Assembly (NCBI GenBank): GCA_030431715.1
Contig: JAUIIO010000028.1
Span: 1 to 47,085, forward strand
Origin: a bacterium
Lineage (GTDB): Bacteria > Bdellovibrionota_C > UBA2361 > RFPC01
Reading direction: 5' to 3'
Length of the DNA: 47,085 nt
The notes beneath the pieces were generated by a model. That model made no database searches. It was given only the letters and a program-made list of their open reading frames with translations, and had not been told where the DNA came from. A program made the translations under genes and the position numbers. Below are positions 8,928 to 16,419 of the stretch, piece by piece. Position 1 is the first letter of the stretch. Every line of letters begins with the position of its first letter.

Positions 8928-9095
8928 CTAGACTGTAGGTCTCGAATTCGGAAGCACGAGAGATACCAGAAATAGCACAAGAAACAAGAAAAAGAGTATC
9001 TTAGCAATTCCTGCTGACGCCCCTGCAATACCGCCAAATCCAAGTACTCCAGCAACTAAAGCAACGATTAAAAAAGTAAGTGCCCAACTAAGCAT
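8928..9095 (-). CDS. Small DUF1328-family membrane protein
   Basis: The product has 55 residues with two hydrophobic helices joined by a glycine-rich turn ([18 protein letters not shown]). This is the pattern of the DUF1328/YtjA family of small inner-membrane proteins, often linked to stress or stationary phase though the function is unknown. The start at 9095 is fixed by a full GGAGGAAAA ribosome site seven bases upstream; a longer reading to 9182 lacks one. An AT-rich promoter-like stretch (9114-9130) and a dyad at 9150-9169 lie upstream, and a strong terminator follows. The gene is therefore a short monocistronic unit, possibly controlled by an FNR/CRP-like regulator such as the receiver-CRP protein encoded next to it. 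Confidence 0.85.
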   Translation of the reverse strand: MLSWALTFLIVALVAGVLGFGGIAGASAGIAKILFFLFLVLFLVSLVLPNSRPTV

Positions 9096-9149
9096 AGTGT
9101 TTTCCTCCATTTGTTTATAATAACATGATAGAGGATTCCTTAAGAGAGT

Positions 9150-9169
9150 GGCATGACACCGATCATGCC
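9150..9169. promoter_or_regulatory. Candidate FNR/CRP-like operator upstream of the DUF1328 gene
   Basis: GGCATGA and TCATGCC form a perfect 7-base dyad with a six-base spacer. The right half, CGATCAT, recurs in the two dyads at 15229-15242 and 15262-15275. Its centre is about 65 bases before the DUF1328 start codon and about 50 before a plausible transcription start. It sits just beyond the stop codon of the receiver-CRP gene. Confidence 0.5.
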
Positions 9170-9200
9170 CCATAAGTCGCATATTTTTAAGTAGTTATGG

Positions 9201-10343
9201 CTAGGCGCCTACTATACTTTCAAGCTTCGACACATCTAAAATCACTATAGTGCCAGCTGTGGAGAGGTCTAAAATGCCATCACGCTCCATCTTCTTGGTA
9301 GTGCGGATGGCCGTCTCAGGTGTTGTGCCAGTGATATCAGCAAGCTCAAGTCGTGTAATATCAAGTGTGTAGTCCTGACGGCCCCTGTCAAACTGCCCAA
9401 AGTCAGTAATAAGTGCCAGCAACCCTGCCGCTACACGTACCTCGACACGATCATGCGCCAGCCGTTTGGAAAATGCATGTGACTCTTCAACGCGTGTCAT
9501 AAGATAACTTGTAAACTCCGAGTAAAGTCCCGGATTATATGCAAGGAGATCTCTTAAGCCATGATACGGAAGTTTAAGTATCGTACTATCAACCTGCGCC
9601 CTTGCCGTATACGGGGAGGGCTTATCTTCAATAGCCAGTACGACACCAAAGATATCGCCTGCTGGAAGAAGGGATACAACGAGTTCCTTACCAGCCTCTG
9701 AACTTTTTACCAGAGCCATTCTGCCTTTGATTACGATGAACGGTGGGAAATGGTCCTGCCCTTCTTCAACGTAAAGCTTCTTCTCAGCAACATCTAAGAG
9801 CTGGCAGTTAGAGGCAAACGCTTCCAGAGTTTCAGCGTCTAACTCCCGGAAGGGATCTATTCGTTTTAAGAGATCAAAACAGGAAAGGTTCTTTGTTCCC
9901 AGATCAAACTGCGCTCTCTCTTGAATCTCACCCTTTTTAAGTACGGATCCACGAGGACGCTCCTCTTCCCGACGAAAGAGCCCCATCTCAAGACTAGCTT
10001 TAATATCTGAAGGGTTATAGGGCTTTAAGACATAACCATAAGGGTGAGCAAGTTTGGCTCGCGCTAAAAACTGCTCATCAGAGTAAGCAGTAAGAAAGAT
10101 GGAAGGCACCTTAAATTTCTCCCAAGCTTGCTTTGCAGCATCGATACCATCCATTTGTCCTTTCAGGCTGATATCCATCAAAATGAGGTCGGCTTTCTTC
10201 TTCTCAAGAGAACCCAGTACCTGCTCCCCTTCCGTCAGGTGCTCAGTTACGCTGTGACCGATTTCGTCAATAATGTCCTTAAGAGCCATAGCAGAGATGG
10301 CGTCATCTTCCACAACTAATATATTTGCTGGTGAACTGTTCAT
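9201..10343 (-). CDS. Receiver-CRP/FNR fusion transcription regulator
   Basis: The 380-residue protein joins a phosphoacceptor receiver to a CRP/FNR module. The receiver (residues 6-125) has the acidic pair VVEDD, the phosphoacceptor D57 (LILMDISLKG), T85 and K107. A cyclic-nucleotide-binding-like jelly roll follows at about 145-265, with GDIFGVVLAIEDKP and TARAQVDSTILKL. A Crp-type helix-turn-helix is near 330-360 (RLELADITGTTPETAIRTTKK). It should couple phosphorelay input to promoter binding; whether a nucleotide binds is unknown. An ATG at 10343 puts the receiver at the N terminus as usual. A TTG at 10424 would add 27 residues, and an upstream ATG with a good ribosome site is blocked by an in-frame TAG. 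The hybrid kinase at 13144-15168 is a possible partner. Confidence 0.85.
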   Translation of the reverse strand: MNSSPANILVVEDDAISAMALKDIIDEIGHSVTEHLTEGEQVLGSLEKKKADLILMDISLKGQMDGIDAAKQAWEKFKVPSIFLTAYSDEQFLARAKLAHPYGYVLKPYNPSDIKASLEMGLFRREEERPRGSVLKKGEIQERAQFDLGTKNLSCFDLLKRIDPFRELDAETLEAFASNCQLLDVAEKKLYVEEGQDHFPPFIVIKGRMALVKSSEAGKELVVSLLPAGDIFGVVLAIEDKPSPYTARAQVDSTILKLPYHGLRDLLAYNPGLYSEFTSYLMTRVEESHAFSKRLAHDRVEVRVAAGLLALITDFGQFDRGRQDYTLDITRLELADITGTTPETAIRTTKKMERDGILDLSTAGTIVILDVSKLESIVGA

Positions 10344-10690
10344 ATTATTATCATTACCTAATGACGAAACTACGTCAGACTTTCCTCTAAATTCAGTTGA
10401 GATAGCTACATCAATAAGTTCCAATCTCTAGAACAGCATCTATTCTCCTTACCTCAGACGTAAAATGCGTGAGGCTTTTATATCACAATTATCTAGAAAC
10501 TTACGCTATTATTCAAGCTCCACGTACCGAAATTTAAAGATTCTCATCAACCATTTAGGTCGTAACATCACCATGCCTTATTTGCGTAGCATCAGCATGG
10601 ACGGTACACTTGTGTGGTCTTTTTGCCTGTCCTCGAAATTACTTCCTTTTGAGCTGTAATGGACGCTCACTCCGAACTTTAAAGAGCACT

Positions 10691-13126
10691 ATGCCTACTC
10701 CACAAGAGAACCGACAGATAAGCTCTGGACCTGAAGTCCCTTCTCCCGGTGCGAAAGTCACTCCACCACCCCTCGAAAAATACGTAGAGCAAGGGCTCTC
10801 TCATTTTAGCAATTCTATTCAACAGTCAGTCACCGGGTGCTCTGACAAACAGGCTCAAGATTCCGCAACTCTCCTTCGATATTATGCTGAGCAACTTCCT
10901 CCTAAAGAGAGAATTGACTTTATAACACAAAGTCTACCCTTTCTTGCAGAGCACATCTCAAAGCATGAAAAACTAAATTATAGCCAACTCAAAGCCTTTT
11001 TAGAGTTTGGCACTCGCAGCAATGCCATATTGTACTTCCTCCCTGAAGCACTCCGAATGAAGGAGTTTAAGATTCCTGTTCTTAATTTTCGTTTGGAAAA
11101 ACTCAGTGATGCAGTCCCCATGGGTAGGCTCAATTCTCTTTTTAAGAATAGAGCTTTTACCTTCGCTACTCGGAACAACTTACTGCGAAAAGTAGACACA
11201 GATCGTCTGTTAACACTTTTAGCTAGAGCAGGCGACAGGGCCGATAGCCTTATGGGAGCCCTCTTCTCACTTCAAGAAGCTACGCAACACCGACTCCCCT
11301 TTACCATGCTTCTTTCCATTTTTGACGAGGCGAGTAGAAAGCATGGTTTACGAAAGTCTCTCGGCGCAAGCAAGGTATGCTACCTGATCCTTACCACCGT
11401 CTCCCCACCTGAGAACGACTACGACTATTATCGACTGGTTCTTCACTCACTGGGCACTAGTATAAAGTGGCCTGAAGAGGACACCGAGCATAACCTGTAT
11501 CACCTTGGGCAAATAATCAAACGACTGCCTGAAGCTCCAGATCAATACTGGTTTAACAGCCTACTTACTTCTTTAAATGCCGTACACCCATCTGACGCAC
11601 CCCAAATCTTAAAGCTCACCTCTGAACATGCTAATTTCTCAGACACGGAAACGTACACTACGTATTTGAAGTTTATCCAAGAGTGGCATGAACAAGTTGA
11701 CAAGAAAAACTTGTGGCAATTTTTAAAGTATTCCGCAGGCGGATTTAGCACGGGGCGGATGGATATGTATAAAAACATCATGTCTAACTTACACCGCGCT
11801 TTTGGCAGTATGCACAGAACGTCTAGATATCTCTCAAGGCTTGATGAAGTCATGAAGCGTATGAACGATCAGGAGATAGCGACACTCGATGATCTCTCTT
11901 ACAGAATCGATGAGCGAATAGACCGCTACATCGATAATGACATTCCAGAATCAAAAGACATCCTCGACTATGTAGTCTGTCTCATACTGGCAGAAGGACA
12001 CGAAAGCCCATGGCAGTCGAGTATCGACACCTTTGAGAATCGCTACGACGAAAAGCATGACGCGGAGCTTGTACCTGTATACTCATATGAGAGAAGCGAA
12101 ACTCGTGTACGAGTATGTTCAAAACTGGGCTCAAGAGGCCGCTACATTGAACATCCTCGCAAAGCAAACTTTGCTTTTACCCTTTCGTGTGCGAGAAGGT
12201 ACAAAGCAGGAACTCCGGTAATGCGCGAGAATGCATTTTTAAGCATTACAGAAGATCTTGGACTTCAAATACCTGACCTCTCGGCGAAGCACCCCGAGAG
12301 CTTCCTTGATCTCATCCATCTCGCATCGCGCACTGATGATGGTGAGCCATTTCAGAAAGTTGTCCAAAAATCATATCCATACCTCGCAGAAGCGACACAT
12401 ACCCACCTGCCCCCGGTAGACGAGCTCTCCGTAAGAGACGCGAGAGGATACCACTTCCTTGAATCTCTTCGTGTCTTAATTGACGACAGGCTCCCGGTGA
12501 CATTCGAGCGTCTTGGTATGGAGAGAACGTTTATAGACCGATTAAAGGATCTGGCGAATCTTAAACAGATTGAGGCTGAACTTAGAAAATACAAGAGCGC
12601 TCCTCCTGACGCGACATGGACTATTACATTTTCTACCTCCAAGAACTTTCTAGACGCATGTTACGATCTTCTCTCTGAAACATGCATACCAGAGACATGC
12701 GGCGACGACTTCTACACTCCAGAATTTCAGCCGCTACGAATGACGGTAAAGCCAGAAAGATGGCTCATAGGAAACTTCCTTACGGCTATATCACCCATAA
12801 AGAAAAAGCGAAATCTCGTACTACTCGGTGGCGGACCACAAGCAGCCGCATTTGAAAGAATGGATCCTGAAGAATTTGCTCTGGCACTCCGCAGAGAATG
12901 TGAAGAGATCTGCCGCCAACAGAACCTTCATGACTATTGTTTTGCTGTCGGCGCTCCTTCAAAGAACAAGCCCTTCACAGATGAGGGTCGGATAGCACAG
13001 TTTCCGTCACTGAGAAAAGCACTCGTTCCTTTAGATTCGACAATAATTGAGCTCTCAGAGGAAGAATATATTCATATTCCAAAAGACTACAATAAGGGCC
13101 CGGTAACAAGAGTTGCTATGTCATAG
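10691..13126 (+). CDS. Large protein of unknown function (811 aa)
   Basis: I do not recognise this family. The protein is soluble, largely helical and rich in charged residues, with no signal peptide or membrane segment. A proline-rich N-terminal 35 residues leads into helical sequence with leucine-rich pairs (residues about 40-450), which could be HEAT/TPR-like solenoid though no repeat register is clear. The C-terminal 200 residues are more mixed, with FSTSKNFLDACYDLLSETC, a cysteine pair, and a turn VLLGGGPQAAAF. A start at ATG 10691 is preferred because the sequence from 10610 to that point is not protein-like and has no ribosome site. It is transcribed divergently from the receiver-CRP regulator and converges with the hybrid kinase 17 bases downstream. 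A scaffold role is only a guess. Confidence 0.6.
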   Translation: MPTPQENRQISSGPEVPSPGAKVTPPPLEKYVEQGLSHFSNSIQQSVTGCSDKQAQDSATLLRYYAEQLPPKERIDFITQSLPFLAEHISKHEKLNYSQLKAFLEFGTRSNAILYFLPEALRMKEFKIPVLNFRLEKLSDAVPMGRLNSLFKNRAFTFATRNNLLRKVDTDRLLTLLARAGDRADSLMGALFSLQEATQHRLPFTMLLSIFDEASRKHGLRKSLGASKVCYLILTTVSPPENDYDYYRLVLHSLGTSIKWPEEDTEHNLYHLGQIIKRLPEAPDQYWFNSLLTSLNAVHPSDAPQILKLTSEHANFSDTETYTTYLKFIQEWHEQVDKKNLWQFLKYSAGGFSTGRMDMYKNIMSNLHRAFGSMHRTSRYLSRLDEVMKRMNDQEIATLDDLSYRIDERIDRYIDNDIPESKDILDYVVCLILAEGHESPWQSSIDTFENRYDEKHDAELVPVYSYERSETRVRVCSKLGSRGRYIEHPRKANFAFTLSCARRYKAGTPVMRENAFLSITEDLGLQIPDLSAKHPESFLDLIHLASRTDDGEPFQKVVQKSYPYLAEATHTHLPPVDELSVRDARGYHFLESLRVLIDDRLPVTFERLGMERTFIDRLKDLANLKQIEAELRKYKSAPPDATWTITFSTSKNFLDACYDLLSETCIPETCGDDFYTPEFQPLRMTVKPERWLIGNFLTAISPIKKKRNLVLLGGGPQAAAFERMDPEEFALALRRECEEICRQQNLHDYCFAVGAPSKNKPFTDEGRIAQFPSLRKALVPLDSTIIELSEEEYIHIPKDYNKGPVTRVAMS

Positions 13127-13143
13127 GCTGTAGAGCCCCCCCA

Positions 13144-15168
13144 CTATGAGTGAAATTCATCACTCAGGACCTCACCTTGCGCGCACTGCATGACACATTT
13201 TGCCAGCTCTTCGGGGTCATAGGGCTTACACATATGAACCTCAAACCCGGCGTCAAAGATCTGCTTTCTGTTACTAGGACCGACAAATGCGGTCAAGGCT
13301 ATCGATTGCACATCTCGGTAAGAGCTAAAATTAGATCGAAGCTCTCGTAGAAATTCAAGACCACTCTTCCCTGGCATACCTATATCACTAACCACCACAT
13401 CAAACGGACGCTCTCGCTTCTCAACAAGACGAAGTGCCATGTCAGCGTTGCGTGCCACCGTTACTCCGCATCCGTTTGAAGAGAGAACAAATCGTGCCAA
13501 TTCAAGCGCATCAGCTTCATCATCCACTATGAGCGCATGTACTCCAGTCAGATCAAAATCAGTATCAGCCAAACGTTGCTCATTCTGAGTATCGTCTTCT
13601 GCCTTAGGATCATCGCCAACCTTTGAATCAGCGTGCAATGGGAGTCGAACCGTAAAGGTGGCTCCTTGATTCTTACCAAGACTCTCAGCCCAAATTTCAC
13701 CGTTATGAAGCTCAACAATTTTTCTAGCAATTGAGAGGCCAAGCCCAAGGCCGGCATTACTCTTACTCATAGAAGAGTCCCCCTGACGAAATCGATCAAA
13801 GATGCAGGGCAACGTATCCTCGTTTATGCCAATCCCATTATCTATGAACGTACAGTCAACGTACCCGCTTACCTTTTGTTCGACTGATACATTTAAGAGG
13901 CCACCTTCGGGAGTAAACTTAACGGCATTTGACAAAAGATTCCAAAATACTTGCTTAGTATGAACCGCATCGGCAAGCACAACGACATCATTTGAAACAT
14001 CAGCTGATACCTTTACTGAGATATCCTTACTTTCAGCAGAAGGCAGTATACTATCAACAGCTGCATACAAAATCTGGGTGAGATCGAGTTTTTCAAGCTC
14101 GAGTTGCATCTTGCCGGAAACAATTTTGTTCATATCGAGCAGATCTTTAATCAGCTGCTCTTGGGCGAGGGCGTTACGTTCTACAATTTCTATTGCATTG
14201 TCTTTCTCAGCATCCTTTAAGCGACCTCGCTTCATGAGCCGTACCCAGCCAAGGACAGAATTGATTGGCGTTCTAAGCTCATGAGAAAGATTTGCCAGAA
14301 ATTCATCTTTCAGTCGGTTGGTCTCTTCAAGCTCCGTGAGCGTTTTTTTCTGCTTGAGAAGAAGCTTGTTTTTTTCTACGAGTAGATTTCGTATTTTTTC
14401 CTGAGACTCCTTGTAATGAGTAATGTCGCTCTCAATACCGTCCCAGATAACTGTCCCATCAGGCAATTTTGTAGGTATAGATCTAATGTGAACCCAGCGT
14501 AACGCGTTATCTGTTCCTATTTTTCTGACTTCAATCTCAAACTTTTCAAGGTTTTTAACAGCCTTCTCTTCAACTGCTCTGAGTTTTTCCTTATCCTCAT
14601 CTACTATCTGAGCATAGAGCTTGCTCGCATCATCAAGCACATCCTCTCTTGAGAGCCCTGATATAGTCGTTACTCCTTCGCTCACGTAAACAAATCGAGC
14701 TGGCATATCTGGCTGGACAACGATGCGGTAGGCCATCTGATGGGGGAGCGCATCGCAGAGTGTGAGAAACATCTTCTCTCGCTCAAACGATTTCTCCATA
14801 GCATGGAAGCGTATTTCAGCGGTATTCAATACACTTGAGAGCATGGATTCTGAAAGTTGAGAGGTCCTGAGTATTTCGTGGGCGCCGCAAGAAAGCATTT
14901 CATCAAAGCAAACACCACGGTCATCGCATATCCCTACAACTGGCAGCTCTCTACTTAGTGAGCTAAGCATCTCTGTGTCAAAAAGGGTGGGAGAGTAGAC
15001 AAAGAGCAGCTTATGTTCCTCGAGATTGTGCCCTTCAAGCTCATCAAATCCGCCTAACAGACAGCAGGGATACGGTGAAAGCGAGGCAACGTCAGAGACA
15101 AAGGAGGTGTCTCCCATAATAAGGATTTTATTACGTTGCTCTTTAAGTCGGGGATTACATTTCTCCAT
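13144..15168 (-). CDS. Hybrid sensor histidine kinase (pseudoreceiver-PAS-HK-receiver)
   Basis: This 674-residue protein has no membrane span and should be cytoplasmic. Residues 13-125 look like a receiver fold without the phosphoacceptor aspartate (LLFVYSPT where an Asp-containing strand is expected). A PAS domain with PAC-like end follows at 140-260 (FVYVSEGVTTISGLSREDV, WDGIESDITHYKE). A coiled coil leads to the HisKA domain with H296 (NLSHELRTPINSVLGW). The HATPase domain carries the N box WNLLSNAVKFTPEG, the G1 box DNGIGI and the G2 box GLGLGLSIARKI. A C-terminal receiver has D595 (VVVSDIGMPGKSG). It autophosphorylates on His and passes phosphate internally, then probably to a separate protein. 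The nearby receiver-CRP regulator is an inferred target. No other start is clearly better. Confidence 0.92.
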   Translation of the reverse strand: MEKCNPRLKEQRNKILIMGDTSFVSDVASLSPYPCCLLGGFDELEGHNLEEHKLLFVYSPTLFDTEMLSSLSRELPVVGICDDRGVCFDEMLSCGAHEILRTSQLSESMLSSVLNTAEIRFHAMEKSFEREKMFLTLCDALPHQMAYRIVVQPDMPARFVYVSEGVTTISGLSREDVLDDASKLYAQIVDEDKEKLRAVEEKAVKNLEKFEIEVRKIGTDNALRWVHIRSIPTKLPDGTVIWDGIESDITHYKESQEKIRNLLVEKNKLLLKQKKTLTELEETNRLKDEFLANLSHELRTPINSVLGWVRLMKRGRLKDAEKDNAIEIVERNALAQEQLIKDLLDMNKIVSGKMQLELEKLDLTQILYAAVDSILPSAESKDISVKVSADVSNDVVVLADAVHTKQVFWNLLSNAVKFTPEGGLLNVSVEQKVSGYVDCTFIDNGIGINEDTLPCIFDRFRQGDSSMSKSNAGLGLGLSIARKIVELHNGEIWAESLGKNQGATFTVRLPLHADSKVGDDPKAEDDTQNEQRLADTDFDLTGVHALIVDDEADALELARFVLSSNGCGVTVARNADMALRLVEKRERPFDVVVSDIGMPGKSGLEFLRELRSNFSSYRDVQSIALTAFVGPSNRKQIFDAGFEVHMCKPYDPEELAKCVMQCAQGEVLSDEFHS

Positions 15169-15228
15169 AATTTAAATCGGAATATAATTAATAATTTACA
15201 CACTAACGCTTTTTACTTCTTCTATGGA

Positions 15229-15242
15229 ATGATCGCGATCAT
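15229..15242. promoter_or_regulatory. Perfect 14-bp palindrome, candidate operator
   Basis: ATGATCGCGATCAT is a perfect palindrome, of the FNR/CRP kind (TGAT-N4-ATCA). It lies between the divergent hybrid kinase and the 70-residue gene. Its centre is 33 bases from the related dyad at 15262-15275, roughly three helical turns. Confidence 0.5.
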
Positions 15243-15261
15243 ACTCAATGTAGAGCTCGGC

Positions 15262-15275
15262 ATGATGTCGATCAG
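15262..15275. promoter_or_regulatory. Second FNR/CRP-like dyad before the 70-residue gene
   Basis: ATGATGTCGATCAG shares TGAT-N3-CGATCA with the palindrome at 15229 and the dyad at 9150. The extended context GGCATGA...CGATCA matches the 9150 site. It lies about 70 bases before the start codon at 15342. Confidence 0.45.
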
Positions 15276-15341
15276 CCCCCGATCTTCCATGAAATCTACC
15301 GTTTTCCTATGGTGAAGGCACAACATATTTGGAGAGTATAC

Positions 15342-15554
15342 ATGGAAAAAAACATCTTTAAACTCCTTGAAGAACTACACCGCCAATCTCTGACTACTGA
15401 CATCGTACCAATTACACAATTTAGAAAGCAGCCCAGTACAACTGTTCCTATTGGACCAGAGTCTCTTCACACAAGCTCCAAAGAATGTGCCCCCTCTAAA
15501 GCTCTTAGCGACATATCTCTAAGACACATTATCGAATCGCATACTTTGATGTAG
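15342..15554 (+). CDS. Small protein of unknown function (70 aa)
   Basis: I do not recognise this 70-residue soluble protein. It has an amphipathic N-terminal helix (MEKNIFKLLEELHRQSL), a polar middle rich in Ser, Thr and Pro, and a second helix near the C terminus (LSDISLRHIIESHTLM). The start at 15342 is chosen because GGAGAG lies six bases upstream; the earlier ATG at 15309 has none. Two FNR/CRP-like dyads sit 65-115 bases upstream, so its expression may be tied to the same regulator as the DUF1328 gene. A GC-rich hairpin at 15604-15624 follows. It is likely a real small gene because of its ribosome site and its own upstream control region. Confidence 0.55.
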   Translation: MEKNIFKLLEELHRQSLTTDIVPITQFRKQPSTTVPIGPESLHTSSKECAPSKALSDISLRHIIESHTLM

Positions 15555-15603
15555 AGAGTAACGCCACTCCTCATATGCACCAAATGGGGCTATTTATTTA
15601 CAT

Positions 15604-15624
15604 AGGGGGAGGAACGCTCCCCCT
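15604..15624. terminator. GC-rich hairpin between convergent genes
   Basis: AGGGGGAG and CTCCCCCT pair perfectly around a five-base loop (GAACG). It lies between the plus-strand 70-residue gene and the minus-strand glycine-zipper gene, so it may terminate both. There is no long T run, so efficiency is uncertain. Confidence 0.5.
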
Positions 15625-15654
15625 TAGACGCACAAATCATCAGGGGAAAGAAAT

Positions 15655-15939
15655 CTAATCGTCATGCTTTGTAGCATGCCCAATAAGCCCTCCGGCAACA
15701 GCTCCAGTGGCACCTCCCACAAGAGCGCCCCCACTACTCCCACCTGCACCACCAACAATTGCCCCGGTACCGCCACCGATGAGAGCTCCTCTCTCTGTTC
15801 GATCGAGCTTTTTCCAAGTGCTACACCCCATAAGTATGGCACAGAGAAAAAAAGCAAATGTGACAGTAGCTGCAAGTTTTAAAATGTATTGTATTTGCTT
15901 TTCGAGTCTTAAGATATTGTTTTGCTCTGTTTGAATCAT
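15655..15939 (-). CDS. Glycine-zipper lipoprotein
   Basis: The 94-residue product starts with a polar segment of about 22 residues, then a hydrophobic stretch ending in a lipobox (AILMGC) near residue 40. After the cysteine and a short charged stretch comes a glycine-zipper hairpin: GALIGGGTGAIVGGAGG and GALVGGATGAVAGGLIG. This is the pattern of the 17-kDa antigen/OmpA-like glycine-zipper (2TM) lipoproteins, which insert in or associate with the outer membrane. The long n-region before the lipobox is unusual. The start at 15939 follows an AGGTGA ribosome site. It lies 49 bases after the small acidic lipoprotein gene on the same strand and probably shares its transcript. Longer readings upstream overlap that gene and are rejected. 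Confidence 0.78.
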   Translation of the reverse strand: MIQTEQNNILRLEKQIQYILKLAATVTFAFFLCAILMGCSTWKKLDRTERGALIGGGTGAIVGGAGGSSGGALVGGATGAVAGGLIGHATKHDD

Positions 15940-15988
15940 ATGCTCACCTGATGATTTTATTCCGTGCGATATATGTAAGGAGGGCATT

Positions 15989-16165
15989 TTAATGCCCATC
16001 CATAGCGTCTTCGACTTCATCACCTGCGTCTTCAACAGCATCAGAAGCATCATCAACTGCTTCATCAATTCTCTCACCCGCTTTCTCGGCTGGTCCTTGG
16101 TTATCACAACCAACCATCGGCAAGATTGCAGCAAATGAGATAAGAGCTATAGCGAGTTTTTTCAT
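15989..16165 (-). CDS. Small acidic lipoprotein (58 aa)
   Basis: A 19-residue signal peptide ends in the lipobox LPMVGC at residues 15-20 and gives a mature part of about 39 residues. The mature sequence begins DNQGPAEKAGERID and continues as an acidic amphipathic helix of Glu/Asp/Ala heptad-like repeats. Small lipoproteins with a DNQGPAEKAG start are familiar from proteobacterial genomes, often near stress genes; their function is unknown and they differ from entericidins. The start at 16165 is fixed by a full AGGAGGAAT ribosome site, while the longer reading to 16252 has none. It heads a two-gene minus-strand unit with the glycine-zipper lipoprotein and is divergent from pilB. Confidence 0.82.
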   Translation of the reverse strand: MKKLAIALISFAAILPMVGCDNQGPAEKAGERIDEAVDDASDAVEDAGDEVEDAMDGH

Positions 16166-16419
16166 AGTATTCCTCCTAATGTTTACTAGAAGGAGTCTGC
16201 ACGAAGATGCATACGAGGCGTTATGATCCTCCTCACATCTCAGGCGTTTCAACGAAGGAGAGGCGTGGGCAGAACCCGATAAAGGCCTTTAATATCAATG
16301 CCTTAGCTGTGCATTCTTCGCTACAAAGGATTCACAGGATTCCTGATCAAGTTTTTGTAACTCACTGACGATATTTGTCACATAGCTGCAGTTTACGAAA
16401 TATCCTTAAGGGAGAGGGA

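Noticed and set aside
8816..9055. 79-residue frame overlapping the DUF1328 gene
   Set aside because: Out-of-frame reading on the same strand; the DUF1328 frame has a full ribosome site and a family match.
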